NCBI GenBank assembly: GCA_902780025.1
Contig: CACZDV010000006.1
Span: 1 to 64,000, forward strand
Source: an uncultured Prevotellaceae bacterium
GTDB lineage: Bacteria > Bacteroidota > Bacteroidia > Bacteroidales > Bacteroidaceae
Reading direction: 5' to 3'
Length of the DNA stretch: 64,000 nt
The translations under genes were made by a program, and so were the position numbers. The notes under the pieces were generated by a model. The model searched no databases. It was not told the DNA's origin and saw nothing but the letters and a program-made list of their open reading frames with translations. Shown piece after piece: positions 16,894 through 26,417 of this stretch; position 1 is the stretch's first letter, and each line of letters begins with the position of its first letter.

Positions 16894-18231
16894 ATGAAAT
16901 TCAGACTATTTACGGCGTTGATGCTTGCTTTAGCTTGTGTCTCTGCAACAGGAAAAAAGAAGGTGACGAACCAACAATTGTGGCCTGACGGCACTCCCAT
17001 TTCCGAATGGTTTTCCGATACGTCGCGTGTTGACCTATCGAGGTTAAAACACTATGTGGTGACTGACTATGGGGTTGACGGTTATTCCAATGAAGTGCAG
17101 ACTCGTGCCTTGCAGGCAGTTATCGACCGTGCTGCCCAGGAGGGTGGGGGGGTGGTGGTCATTCCACGCGGCACCTTTATTTCAGGTTCCCTCTTCTTCA
17201 AGCCAGGTACTCATCTGAAGATAGAGGAAGGTGGCGAACTGCAGGGTTCGACGCGCATCAAGCATTTCCCTATCATTAAGACCCGTATGGAAGGACAGAC
17301 TCTCGACTATTTTGCTGCGTTGGTCAATGCTGACGGTGTGGACGGCTTTACGATTTCAGGGCCAGGCACCATCAACGGAAACGGACAGCCGTACTGGGAG
17401 GAATTCTGGATTCGCCGTAAGTTCAATAAGGACTGCACCAACCTCGAAGCCTTACGTCCACGTAATGTGTACATCTCTAATTCGAAGAATGTGACGGTAC
17501 AGGATGTCAAGATTATCAACTCTCCTTTTTGGACAAACCATCTCTACCGTTGTGAAAACGTGCGCTATCTCGGCTGTTTTATCTATGCGCCCACAGAGAA
17601 TGTGACTCCCGTAGATCCTAAGCGTGGTGCTCCCAGTAGTGATGCCATTGATCTTGACGTATGCAAGAATGTGCTTATACATGGCTGCTTTATGCATGTC
17701 AACGATGATGCCGTCGTACTGAAAGGCGGTAAGGGCACATGGGCCGACAAAGACCCTAATAACGGTCCGTGTCGTAACATCATTATAGAGAATTGTACGT
17801 ACGGCAAGGTACACGGCTGCCTGACTTTGGGTTCAGAGTCGCTTGACGACCGCAACGTCATCCTACGACGTTGTCATGTGAAAGCGGCCAGTCGTGTGCT
17901 GTGGTTGAAGATGCGTCCGGATACGCCTCAACATTATGAGTATGTTACTGTTGAGGATCTTACTGGCCAGTGCAACTCGTTCCTCGTCATTCGTCCCTGG
18001 ACACAGTTCTTCAAGCCCGAGGAACGTGAGGATATGCCTCTGTCTCTTTGTAACAACATCACCATTCGCAATATCCAAATGACATCGAAGAACTTCTTCG
18101 ACGTTGGCAAGAGCGACAAGTACCGTCTCACGGACTTCACTTTTGAGAACATCAACGTGAAGGACGAAAAGAAGGCTTATGACTCGTCGCTCATCGAAAA
18201 CTGTACATCCAGGAATGTCAATATCCAGTAA
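16894..18231 (+). CDS. Glycoside hydrolase family 28 (polygalacturonase-like)
   Basis: A 445-residue secreted enzyme with a signal peptide (ALMLALACVSATG) and a right-handed beta-helix. GH28 landmarks are SSDAIDLDVC (NTD-type), the aspartate pair in VNDDAVVLKGG, VHGCLTLGSE (GHG-type) and LWLKM (RIK-type). Likely an exo-acting pectin hydrolase; exact substrate cannot be read from sequence. There is no SusC/D partner nearby. Confidence 0.88.
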   Translation: MKFRLFTALMLALACVSATGKKKVTNQQLWPDGTPISEWFSDTSRVDLSRLKHYVVTDYGVDGYSNEVQTRALQAVIDRAAQEGGGVVVIPRGTFISGSLFFKPGTHLKIEEGGELQGSTRIKHFPIIKTRMEGQTLDYFAALVNADGVDGFTISGPGTINGNGQPYWEEFWIRRKFNKDCTNLEALRPRNVYISNSKNVTVQDVKIINSPFWTNHLYRCENVRYLGCFIYAPTENVTPVDPKRGAPSSDAIDLDVCKNVLIHGCFMHVNDDAVVLKGGKGTWADKDPNNGPCRNIIIENCTYGKVHGCLTLGSESLDDRNVILRRCHVKAASRVLWLKMRPDTPQHYEYVTVEDLTGQCNSFLVIRPWTQFFKPEEREDMPLSLCNNITIRNIQMTSKNFFDVGKSDKYRLTDFTFENINVKDEKKAYDSSLIENCTSRNVNIQ

Positions 18232-18243
18232 GGTCTGACTATA

Positions 18244-18786
18244 TCAATAGTTCTCGGCCTTCACCTGGAAGTACGACTGCGGATGGTTGCAGACAGGACA
18301 CTCCTCGGGGGCTTTCTTGCCGACGACGATGTGTCCGCAGTTGGAGCATTGCCAGATGACGTCGCCGTCCTTTGAGAACACGCGCTCCTTCTGGATGTTG
18401 TCCAGCAACTTGCGATAGCGCTCTTCGTGAGCCTTCTCGATGGCGGCTACGCCTTCAAACTTCTCGGCAATCTCATCGAAGCCTTCTTCGCGGGCTTCCT
18501 TGGCCATACGGGCATACATGTCAGTCCATTCGAAGTTCTCGCCACCAGCGGCAGCTGCCAGATTCTCTGGGGTCGACTTGATAGCACCACCCTCCAAGAG
18601 CTTGAACCACATCTTGGCATGCTCCTTTTCATTGGCGGCAGTCTCCTCAAAGATGGCGGCTATCTGTACGTAGCCGTCCTTCTTGGCCTTCGATGCCCAA
18701 TAGGTGTACTTGTTACGTGCCTGACTCTCACCTGCAAATGCTTCCTGCAGGTTCTTCTCTGTCTTTGTTCCTTTCAGTTCTTTCAT
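18244..18786 (-). CDS. Rubrerythrin
   Basis: A 180-residue non-haem iron peroxidase protecting anaerobes from hydrogen peroxide. The N-terminal ferritin-like domain shows [13 protein letters not shown] and [13 protein letters not shown] and the second pair [14 protein letters not shown]. The C-terminal rubredoxin-like site is [10 protein letters not shown] with [11 protein letters not shown]. It lies 12 bp after the asparaginase gene and may be co-transcribed with it. Confidence 0.96.
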   Translation of the reverse strand: MKELKGTKTEKNLQEAFAGESQARNKYTYWASKAKKDGYVQIAAIFEETAANEKEHAKMWFKLLEGGAIKSTPENLAAAAGGENFEWTDMYARMAKEAREEGFDEIAEKFEGVAAIEKAHEERYRKLLDNIQKERVFSKDGDVIWQCSNCGHIVVGKKAPEECPVCNHPQSYFQVKAENY

Positions 18787-18798
18787 AATACTTTAGTT

Positions 18799-19833
18799 TT
18801 ATAGGGTTAGTGTAAGTTCTCCTCGTATGCTCTGTTCCATGTAATGTCTCACTTGCTCAGGGTCGTCATAAAGACTCTGCAGGAACATCAGCTTGGTAAC
18901 GGCAGCTTCGACCGTCGAGTCACGTCCGCTGATAACACCTGCCTCTTGTAGGTGGTAGCCACATCCATAGCGAGACATCTCCACCTGCCCCTGCATGCAT
19001 TGACTGATGTTGACGATGACCTTACCTGCACGTGTTCCTTCTTTCAATGCTTGTAGCAGCCAAGGACTTTGTGGGGCGTTGCCGCTGCCGAAGGTTCGCA
19101 TGACAATGGACTTCAGGTTCGGCGTATGGATAATGTGGCGTATCAGGTCTTCGCGGATGCCAGGGAACAGGGAGAAGATGATGACGTTGTTATCTAACCT
19201 GAAGTGAGCCTTCATGGGTTCTCCCCAGTTGGGTGTCAGTATGCGGTGACTGTGGTAGGTGATGTTCACGCCGGCATCTACCAAGTGCGGATAGTTGAAC
19301 GATTCAAAAGCATTGAACTCCTCGGCACTCTGTTTCGTCGTGCGATTGCCGCGTAGCAGGTGGCCGCCGAAATAGATTCCCACCTCGGGCACCATCGCCT
19401 TTTCTTCGTCATTCTTGGCTGCCGCTATCTCTATCGACGTGATGAGGTTCTCCTTGCCATCTGTCCGCAGTTGGCCGATGGGCAGCTGGCTTCCTGTGAA
19501 GACGACGGGCTTCGTCAGGTTCTCCAGCATATAGCTCAGCGCCGATGCCGTGTAAGCCATCGTGTCTGTGCCATGCAGCACCACGAAACCGTCGTACTGG
19601 TCATAGTGGTCGGCAATGGTGTGGCTCAGGTCCGTCCACCGTGCAGGCGACATATCGCTCGAGTCGATGGGCGGCTGGAACTGATAGGTGTCTATCTGCG
19701 TGTCAAACTGCTTCAACTCAGGCACGTTGTTTAGCAGGTGCTCAAAGTCGAAAGGTTCCAGCGCGCCCGTCGCCTGGTTGCGATTCATACCGATGGTGCC
19801 ACCGGTGTAGATGAGTAGTACTTTGCTTTGCAT
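18799..19833 (-). CDS. ansA: Type I L-asparaginase
   Basis: Hydrolyses asparagine to aspartate and ammonia in the cytoplasm. The 344-residue protein has the two catalytic threonine motifs, YTGGTIGM and HGTDTMAYTASALSYM, and the ligand segment RTFGSGNAP. The ATG at 19833 is preferred because a TATTTTTG promoter lies just upstream at 19838-19845. Confidence 0.92.
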   Translation of the reverse strand: MQSKVLLIYTGGTIGMNRNQATGALEPFDFEHLLNNVPELKQFDTQIDTYQFQPPIDSSDMSPARWTDLSHTIADHYDQYDGFVVLHGTDTMAYTASALSYMLENLTKPVVFTGSQLPIGQLRTDGKENLITSIEIAAAKNDEEKAMVPEVGIYFGGHLLRGNRTTKQSAEEFNAFESFNYPHLVDAGVNITYHSHRILTPNWGEPMKAHFRLDNNVIIFSLFPGIREDLIRHIIHTPNLKSIVMRTFGSGNAPQSPWLLQALKEGTRAGKVIVNISQCMQGQVEMSRYGCGYHLQEAGVISGRDSTVEAAVTKLMFLQSLYDDPEQVRHYMEQSIRGELTLTL

Positions 19834-19837
19834 AGTG

Positions 19838-19845
19838 CAAAAATA
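19838..19845 (-). promoter_or_regulatory. TATTTTTG -7 box for ansA-rubrerythrin
   Basis: TAnnTTTG match on the minus strand, directly before the ansA ATG (leader nearly absent). Confidence 0.4.
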
Positions 19846-19879
19846 CAAAAATACTACCAAACTACCAAACTTTTTGGCA

Positions 19880-21940
19880 TCATTTAATCAAATCGACTGA
19901 GCGCTTCAGGAACTTATCGAGTGCTTCACCCTTCAGCATACCGTTCTGGAGCAATGCCAGGTCGATGAGCTGGTGGACGATGTCGTTCTTGGCGGCGTAG
20001 TCGGCAATGACGGCCTGCTTCTTGTCCTTCTGCTCCTGCACGGCCTTCTCGGCCTCGGCCTTCTGGTCCTTGTCCTCCTGTGTCAGTTCGTCGTACTTCT
20101 TTTTGTCCTGCTGTTGACGGATGACGGCCAGTCGGGCTTCCTGTCCCTTCAGTTCAGCGTCGATGGGCTTCAGGGCCTCCTCGGTAGCCGTCTTGGCGTC
20201 GTCGAGCACCTGCTTAATGAGCGGGTGGTCGCAGTTCAGGACAATATTCAGTGAATCAGGCATTTGCCCATAGAAGTTCATGCCCTGCTGGAACTTGCTC
20301 ATCTCCTTCATACGACGCATCCACTCGTTCTGAGTGATGACCACGGGACGAGCTTCCTTGCCAAGTGCGTCCACCTGTACCATGAACTCTGTACCCGTCA
20401 TCGTTGGCAGTTGTGACTTAAATACGGCTGACAGATTGTCACAATCGTCCGTGCTCAGGTCGTTCTTCGGAGCGTCGCTCTTCTGGATGAGGCGGTCGAT
20501 GATGTCGCTGTCAACACGGGTGAAGCGGCTCTTCTCAAACTTCTGCTCCAGCGTCTGGATGGTAGGCACGTCGAGCTGTCCGTCAAGCAACAACACGCTG
20601 TAGCCCTTGTCCTGGGCAGCCTTGATGTACGAGTACTGCTCCTCCTTGTCCGTAGCGTAGAGGTAGACGAGTGTATCGTCCTTGTCCTTCTGCGAAGCCT
20701 CAATCAGCGTCTTGTACTCATCGAAGGTGAAGTACTTGTCCTCCACGTCTTTCATCAGGGCAAAGTCCTTGGCACGATCGTAGAATCCCTCCTCGCTCAA
20801 TATACCATAATTAATAAAGAGCTTCAGGTCGTCCCACTTCTCCTCGTACTCCTTGCGGTTCTCGTTGAAGATAGCCTTCAGGCGGTCAGCCACCTTCTTG
20901 GTGATATAGGTCGAGATCTTCTTCACCTCACGGTCGCTCTGCAGATAGCTGCGGCTCACGTTCAGCGGGATGTCCGGCGAGTCGATGACACCATGAAGCA
21001 GCGTCAGGAACTCCGGCACGATACCCTCCACCTGGTCAGTCACAAACACCTGGTTGCAGTACAGTTGAATCTTGTTGCGCTGCAGTTCAATGTTCGACTT
21101 GATCTTCGGGAAGTACAGGATACCCGTCAGGTTGAACGGATAGTCCACGTTCAGGTGAATCCAGAACAGCGGTTCGTCGCTCATGGGGTAGAGTGTGCGG
21201 TAGAACGACTTGTAGTCCTCGTCTTTCAGCGTCGACGGCGTCTTCGTCCACAGCGGCTCCACATTATTGATAATGTTGTCCTCCTGCGTGTCCACCATCT
21301 TCTTCTCATCGCTCGACCACTCCTGCTTCTTGCCGAAAGCCACTGGCACGGCCATGAACTTGCAGTATTTGTTCAGCAGTCCCTCCAGCTTGTTCTTGTC
21401 AAGAAACTCCTTGCAGTCATCGTCAATATAGAGGATGATGTCCGTACCACGCTCCTGGCGGTCGGCCTCGTCAATCTCGTAGGCCGGACTGCCGTCGCAG
21501 CTCCATTTCACGGCCTTCGCGTCGTCCTTGTACGACTTGGTGATAATCTCCACCTTCTTCGACACCATGAACGAGGAGTAGAAGCCCAGTCCGAAGTGGC
21601 CGATGATGTTATTGGCATTGTCCTTGTACTTCTCCAAGAAGTCCGAGACGCCTGAGAAGGCAATCTGGTTGATATACTTGTCAATCTCCTCCTCGGTCAT
21701 GCCGATGCCGTGATCAGAGATAGTGATTGTACCCTTGTCTGCATCCATGCTGATATGCACCGTCAGGTCGCCTGCCTCACCCTTGAAGTCGCCCTTCTGC
21801 TGCAGCGTCTTCAGTTTCTGGGTGGCATCGACGGCGTTCGACACCATCTCACGCAGGAAAATCTCATGGTCTGAATAGAGAAACTTTTTGATGACGGGGA
21901 AGATGTTCTCAGTCGTAACCCCGATGTTACCTTTTTGCAT
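19880..21940 (-). CDS. htpG: Molecular chaperone HtpG (Hsp90)
   Basis: The 686-residue protein carries the Hsp90 GHKL ATPase features: FLREMVSNAVDAT, the DHGIGMTEEEID loop and GHFGLGFYSSFMV. The middle domain includes VSRSYLQSDREVK. The C-terminal region has a charged stretch (roughly residues 590-640) rich in Lys, Gln and Asp, unusual in length for bacterial HtpG. The gene stands alone. Confidence 0.97.
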   Translation of the reverse strand: MQKGNIGVTTENIFPVIKKFLYSDHEIFLREMVSNAVDATQKLKTLQQKGDFKGEAGDLTVHISMDADKGTITISDHGIGMTEEEIDKYINQIAFSGVSDFLEKYKDNANNIIGHFGLGFYSSFMVSKKVEIITKSYKDDAKAVKWSCDGSPAYEIDEADRQERGTDIILYIDDDCKEFLDKNKLEGLLNKYCKFMAVPVAFGKKQEWSSDEKKMVDTQEDNIINNVEPLWTKTPSTLKDEDYKSFYRTLYPMSDEPLFWIHLNVDYPFNLTGILYFPKIKSNIELQRNKIQLYCNQVFVTDQVEGIVPEFLTLLHGVIDSPDIPLNVSRSYLQSDREVKKISTYITKKVADRLKAIFNENRKEYEEKWDDLKLFINYGILSEEGFYDRAKDFALMKDVEDKYFTFDEYKTLIEASQKDKDDTLVYLYATDKEEQYSYIKAAQDKGYSVLLLDGQLDVPTIQTLEQKFEKSRFTRVDSDIIDRLIQKSDAPKNDLSTDDCDNLSAVFKSQLPTMTGTEFMVQVDALGKEARPVVITQNEWMRRMKEMSKFQQGMNFYGQMPDSLNIVLNCDHPLIKQVLDDAKTATEEALKPIDAELKGQEARLAVIRQQQDKKKYDELTQEDKDQKAEAEKAVQEQKDKKQAVIADYAAKNDIVHQLIDLALLQNGMLKGEALDKFLKRSVDLIK

Positions 21941-22049
21941 AATCTTATCGTTGTTTTATTTGTTTCTGCCGATGATTTAGCAAAAAGTGTGCCAAAAGCA
22001 TTTCGAGTGCATTTCATGTCTCGCGTAACACGGTGCGCAAGTATCAGGA

Positions 22050-22150
22050 GAGCGGTCTGACGCCGCTCGTGGCCTACGCCTATCTGCTGTGCTGCTCTAT
22101 TTCCCCTGCATTGCCTCCATCATTGCCATCAAGCACGAGACGGGAACGTA
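22050..22150 (+). pseudogene. Fragment of a second feoB gene
   Basis: About 97 bases match the 3' part of the intact feoB at 61797-61897 at roughly nine in ten positions. The match encodes SGLTPLVAYAYLL, then a 4-bp deletion shifts the frame, after which PCIA..IIAIKHETGT is recognisable in another frame. Nothing else of feoB is present; the fragment ends right at the 3' end of the convergent kinase gene. Confidence 0.85.
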
Positions 22151-22152
22151 CG

Positions 22153-24081
22153 TTATTTTGGCATCTCCAAGATGAAGCGACAACCGTCGCAATAGTTCTT
22201 GTCGTAGATAAGGTCACCACCCAGGCTTAGTGCATGGCGCTTGCTGAGCGGCAGACCGAGACCGAGACCCTCGGAGAGGTCGTCGATCTTGATGAACGGC
22301 TTGTAGAGCAGGTCGTCGGCATCGTCGGGCAGTCCGGAACCGGTATCCTCGACGGTGAAGTTGACGGTGGTCTCTGTCTCTGAGACGTGCAGGTGGATAT
22401 GCTCTCCGTCGGAGAACTTGGCAGCATTGTAGAGCAACTCACGGATGGTACGCATCAGGTAGAGGTGGTTGGTGAGAATATGTACGGCATCGGACAGGTC
22501 GCTGGTGAACTGAATCTCTATACCCTTGAAGTGCTCCTTGGTGTAGTCGATGCTCTCGCGGGCTATGTCGTTGCATGACACCTCGTCCTGACGGTTGCTC
22601 ATCAGGTATTGGGCACTGCCTGCCGACGAACTGTCGAAGAGCATGAGCACCATACGTTTCAGGTGGATGGCATTATACTTCATCATGCCTGTGACGACGC
22701 TCAGGTCTTCCTTCAGGTATTTGTCATCCTTGTCGTTCTCCTTGGTACGCATGGCGATGTTGCCCAGCAGGACGTCGGAAAAGCCCGTGATGACGTTGAT
22801 TGGCGTACGTATCTGGTGCGACAGATTCTGGATGAACTGCGTCTTCTTCCTGACGCTCTCCTCGGCCAGTTCCATTTTGTGGGCGCGCTGCTCGTTCTGC
22901 TTCTGTATCTCTTGAGCCGTCTGGCTGATGCTGCCCATGTGGTTGTGCAACGCCTGCTGCATGGCGGCAAAGCTGTTCTGCAGGTGTCCGATGTCGTCGG
23001 GTTGGTCAGAGTGCGGAATGGGTTCCTCGTAGTTGCCGTCAGCGATGTGCTGCGTGTAGCCCAACAGTTGCTTGATGGGCAAGATGGTCTGGCGTACCAC
23101 GTTGCTGCTGAGCCATAGGATGGCCAGCAGTCCGATGAATATAAGCACGATGATGACGTAGGCCAAACGATGGTAGCCTGCCAGTACCTCGCTCTCTGGG
23201 CAGACCATGGCCAGGCTCCAACTGGTGCCAGGCACGGGCTGATAGTTGACGTGACACTTCTGTCCGTTTATCAGCACATGCATGATGCCCTGCTTGCCGT
23301 CCGTCATCTGGTGTCCCAAGGCAATGATGTCGGCATTCCGTTTGGGGTCAGCATCGGTAAAGATGGTCTTGCGGAACAGGCGGGTGGTATCAGGGTGGAT
23401 GATGTAGCGGCCGTCGGCACCCAGCAGCACGAAGTAGGCATCGGGGTAGGAATGCTCAGTTGAGGCTATGCTCTTAGCCAACTGACTGAACGCGAAGTCG
23501 GTATTGATGAGTCCCATGGTGCGCCCTTCCTCTGAACGTATCGGACGGCAGTAGGCGGCGACGGCGTCGTTGTAGTTGACGGCACCTTCCATCTGCTCGC
23601 TGAAAGGCTCTATCCAGAAGGCTTTGTCTGCCTGCATACCCTTCTTGTACCACTCCCTGTTGAGATAGTCGTAGTAGGTCTCACGGACGGTGACGATGGA
23701 GTCGTCATCGTTGTAGGTATAGACAGAGAATCGCTGTCCGTACTGTGGGAACATATCAGGAGCGGCGCTGACGTAGCAGTCGATGACGTTGGGGTTGAGG
23801 TTGACGATACGACGTGTGATGGCCTCTAACGACTCAGGGGTGAACGACTCCTCCAGCAGCCAGGCGTTGGCATCGGTGGAGTTCTCGATGGTGTTCATGA
23901 AGTTGCCGACGCGCTGGATGGCCGTGCGCAGCACACTGTTGGAGCGCTCTATGGCCTCATTGTGTATGAGGTAGCGCGACTGCAGGTAGAAGATGCCCAG
24001 TGACAGGATGAAGACGGGTATGGCCAGCAGGATGATTCTGGTGCTAAGCTTGCGTGATAGGCTCTGGCTGATCTTACTCAT
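22153..24081 (-). CDS. dCache-HAMP sensor histidine kinase
   Basis: A 642-residue membrane kinase. Its parts are a first membrane helix (about residues 14-34), a periplasmic double-Cache domain (about 40-310), a second helix (near 318-340), HAMP (near 342-395), a DHp helix with phosphoacceptor His422 in NLSHQIRTPIN, and a HATPase domain (ELLYNAAKFS, DTGSGLP, EGLGLGLPLSKRHA). No response regulator is adjacent. The start overlaps the upstream kinase-less paralogue by 8 bp, so both are probably made together. Confidence 0.9.
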   Translation of the reverse strand: MSKISQSLSRKLSTRIILLAIPVFILSLGIFYLQSRYLIHNEAIERSNSVLRTAIQRVGNFMNTIENSTDANAWLLEESFTPESLEAITRRIVNLNPNVIDCYVSAAPDMFPQYGQRFSVYTYNDDDSIVTVRETYYDYLNREWYKKGMQADKAFWIEPFSEQMEGAVNYNDAVAAYCRPIRSEEGRTMGLINTDFAFSQLAKSIASTEHSYPDAYFVLLGADGRYIIHPDTTRLFRKTIFTDADPKRNADIIALGHQMTDGKQGIMHVLINGQKCHVNYQPVPGTSWSLAMVCPESEVLAGYHRLAYVIIVLIFIGLLAILWLSSNVVRQTILPIKQLLGYTQHIADGNYEEPIPHSDQPDDIGHLQNSFAAMQQALHNHMGSISQTAQEIQKQNEQRAHKMELAEESVRKKTQFIQNLSHQIRTPINVITGFSDVLLGNIAMRTKENDKDDKYLKEDLSVVTGMMKYNAIHLKRMVLMLFDSSSAGSAQYLMSNRQDEVSCNDIARESIDYTKEHFKGIEIQFTSDLSDAVHILTNHLYLMRTIRELLYNAAKFSDGEHIHLHVSETETTVNFTVEDTGSGLPDDADDLLYKPFIKIDDLSEGLGLGLPLSKRHALSLGGDLIYDKNYCDGCRFILEMPK

Positions 24082-25645
24082 GGGCTACCTCCTTTCTTTC
24101 TTCTTCTTCTTTCTCAATCTCCAAGGCTTCTACCATGTGGTCGAGCAGGTCGAGGATAATTTCGCTCTGCTTCCTGATGACGCCCACCTCGTATTCTGCC
24201 TCTGCAGGAGTAATCGTGTCATAGTTGTTGCTGAGCTTGGTGACGCTGTGCTCGATGAGGTCGGAAGGCACCGTCATCTGGTTGGTCATATAGTGCAGGA
24301 AGGTGGTCTTCATACGGTCGGAGCCCTTAGTCTGGCCGTAGGCTTTCTGCAACTCCTCGCTACGCTTGGTCAGCGTGGCCGTCAGCTGTTCCAGCTCGTC
24401 GGACTTACCTGCCAGCGACTGCTGCATCTGCAGGAAGTGGTTCTGTAGCTGGCCTATCTCGTCCTCACGCTGCGTGTAGGGCACCTCCTCGTGGTAATGC
24501 CCTTCGATGATGCGCTGTGCCGACTTGGTGAGCATACGCAAGGGACGCATCTGCCGGCGGACAACCATGCGGCAGAGTAGGTAGAAAACGAGTAGGCCGG
24601 CAATGGTGATGGCGAGCACCAGAAAGACGAGAAAATTATATTCGCCGACGATGTCGTCCTCTAAATAGACCAGTCCGGCACTCCAGCCCAGCTTCTCCAT
24701 CGATATGCCGAACTCCTTGGCACCGAGTTCAGCGACTTGGGTAGACCAAGAACGCTGGAAGGGCTTGTAGAACACATACCAGTCTTTATCATAAAGATGG
24801 AAGGGCTTGTAGCCCATCTCGCCAGCGAGCATGGCCTTTGCTGCCTCATGTGCACTGACATCGGCACCGTTGGTCTCCAGATCGTAGACGGTCTTCTGTC
24901 CAGCCAACTTTTCTGTATCTGGGTGAACGATGTAGGAGCCGTTATGCGCCAACAGCACACTATAGCAGTTGGGCAGTGGTTTCATGGCCAGGATAATCTG
25001 CGAGAGCAGCGAGATGGGTACGTCGACAGCCATCACTCCCAGAATGTCCTGCTTGCTTCCGGCCTCGGCCTTTGCATGCTCGGCATAGATAGGGAGACAC
25101 AACGAGAGCGTCACACCCTCGTCCTCCTCTTCTGCCAGCGGGTCAGTCCAGCAGGCATGACCAGTTTTCAGGGGAGCGGTGAACCACTCCTGCTGGGTGT
25201 AGGGACAGTTGCCGAACGTGTTCGAGCTGACCAGTTTGCTGGTACCGTCTTCTGATCTCTTCTGGTGGACATAGCTCATAAACAGCTCCTGATCCTTATA
25301 GTAATAAGGTTTAAAGGCGATGGCACAGCCCGATATGTAGGGATTGTTCTCGATAACCTCCCGACAGTAGGTCTGCATGCGGTCGGGCTCGTTCAGGTGT
25401 TCCTGCAACTCCTGATAGACGTTGTAGGCCGTCTGCTCTATGCTCATCAGGATATTGTCAATGTGCTGGACGGTTCCTTCCAGCGTCTCTTCGGCATTCT
25501 TGAAAGCCTCTTCTTTCAGTCCCTGGCGCGAGAAATAAAGTAGCACCGTCAAGGAAAGGAAGAGCAGCAGCACAATTTCGCAGACCACCATCAGATTCAG
25601 TCTGATGGACGTGCGGGGCAGGGTTATCTTCGACAGTTTCAGCAT
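24074..25645 (-). CDS. Kinase-less dCache-HAMP paralogue with degenerate DHp helix
   Basis: A 523-residue protein with the same order as its neighbour: membrane helix, double-Cache (CAIAFKPYYYKD; LLAHNGSYIVHPDTEKLAG), second helix and HAMP. A DHp-like helix follows, but the protein then ends. In that helix the SHQIRTP of the neighbour is replaced by TNQMTVP, so the phosphoacceptor histidine is Asn, and there is no ATPase domain. It may heterodimerise with the adjacent kinase as a sensing or inhibitory partner (inference). Confidence 0.85.
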   Translation of the reverse strand: MLKLSKITLPRTSIRLNLMVVCEIVLLLFLSLTVLLYFSRQGLKEEAFKNAEETLEGTVQHIDNILMSIEQTAYNVYQELQEHLNEPDRMQTYCREVIENNPYISGCAIAFKPYYYKDQELFMSYVHQKRSEDGTSKLVSSNTFGNCPYTQQEWFTAPLKTGHACWTDPLAEEEDEGVTLSLCLPIYAEHAKAEAGSKQDILGVMAVDVPISLLSQIILAMKPLPNCYSVLLAHNGSYIVHPDTEKLAGQKTVYDLETNGADVSAHEAAKAMLAGEMGYKPFHLYDKDWYVFYKPFQRSWSTQVAELGAKEFGISMEKLGWSAGLVYLEDDIVGEYNFLVFLVLAITIAGLLVFYLLCRMVVRRQMRPLRMLTKSAQRIIEGHYHEEVPYTQREDEIGQLQNHFLQMQQSLAGKSDELEQLTATLTKRSEELQKAYGQTKGSDRMKTTFLHYMTNQMTVPSDLIEHSVTKLSNNYDTITPAEAEYEVGVIRKQSEIILDLLDHMVEALEIEKEEEERKEVAHE

Positions 25646-25666
25646 GGGCTTACCTTTTTACTGTTT

Positions 25667-25936
25667 CTATTTGGCAACGACGATGGCTATTGACCAGTCG
25701 ACGTGTTCTATCGGACCGTAATACACCGTTGAGGGTACACCATTGACGGTCATGTCGATGATGCCGGCCTTGCCGCGTTCGAGGTCACGGATGACAAAAT
25801 CCTGTCGCACCTCAAAGGCATTGCTGTCCACATGATGCACGTAGGGCTCAAACCACTTGCCCTTCTGTGGAAAGTAGTCGGGCTCGAAGGCAGCAAAGTA
25901 GCCACGTACCTCAGGATTCAGGGCTGTCTTACTCAC
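25667..25936 (-). pseudogene. Remnant of a Cache-domain sensor gene
   Basis: An 89-codon frame encodes the first half of a Cache fold (GYFAAFEPDYFPQKGKWFEPYV) joined to the last part (GKAGIIDMTVNGVPSTVYYG, VDWSIAIVV), with the middle missing and no membrane segment. It is best read as an internally deleted relic of a third sensor, lying just upstream of the two intact ones. Expression from the motif near 25968 is possible. Confidence 0.65.
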
Positions 25937-26070
25937 GTTGTTGTAAGATTTTTAGTTATTATGACCACAAAAATACCAAAAAAAACGACAAAGTGTTTAC
26001 TCCTCTCACTGTTTTTAAGCATATTTAACGGTTTGGGGCTATTAGAAATTTTGTATGTCAGGTGTCAAAA

Positions 26071-26342
26071 ATATCTCCATCTCTCCCGTCATCGCTCGAA
26101 ATGCCTTTGTAGATAGGGGTTTCGACACGGGAGAGATTATCTTTATCCCTCCCATATCTCTCCCTTATCTCTCCCGTCACCACACCCTTGACACTCCGGA
26201 ATCATGCTATTTTTGTATGAGAGAATGTGGGGATCACGGGAGAGATAAGGGAGGGATAAGGGAGGGATGACGGGGGGGGGTGAAAACGTCAAAACCCCTT
26301 TGTTTAAAGGGGTTTGCGACATCCGACGGGAGAGATGAGAGA
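26071..26342. repeat. Large inverted repeat cluster of gggagagata motifs
   Basis: The left arm 26144-26180 and right arm 26235-26268 are near-perfect reverse complements around a 54-bp loop. Each arm is itself made of repeated 10-11 bp units (GGGAGAGATAA / GGGAGGGATAA). Further single units lie at 26080 (inverted), 26126 and 26323, and a separate 24-bp palindrome occupies 26292-26315. The 25976-26503 interval holds no convincing gene. Confidence 0.85.
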
Positions 26343-26356
26343 ATTTACGCTTCGCT

Positions 26357-26384
26357 AGTGAAAAGTGAAGAGTGAAAAGTGAGA
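26357..26384. repeat. 7-bp tandem array (agtgaaa unit)
   Basis: Four heptamers, AGTGAAA, AGTGAAG, AGTGAAA and AGTGAGA. The same unit forms the array at about 33699. Confidence 0.85.
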
Positions 26385-26417
26385 GTGACACTCAAAAATG
26401 GGTCTTTGCGCTGAACA

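Noticed and set aside
20000..20130. Lys/Gln-rich stretch in HtpG as a repeat insertion
   Set aside because: The DNA shows no 7-bp or palindromic period; it is an ordinary charged linker.
26207..26391. Small coding frames across the 26-kb repeat cluster
   Set aside because: They consist of translated simple repeats (SLPYLS, EGDKG types) with no start signals.
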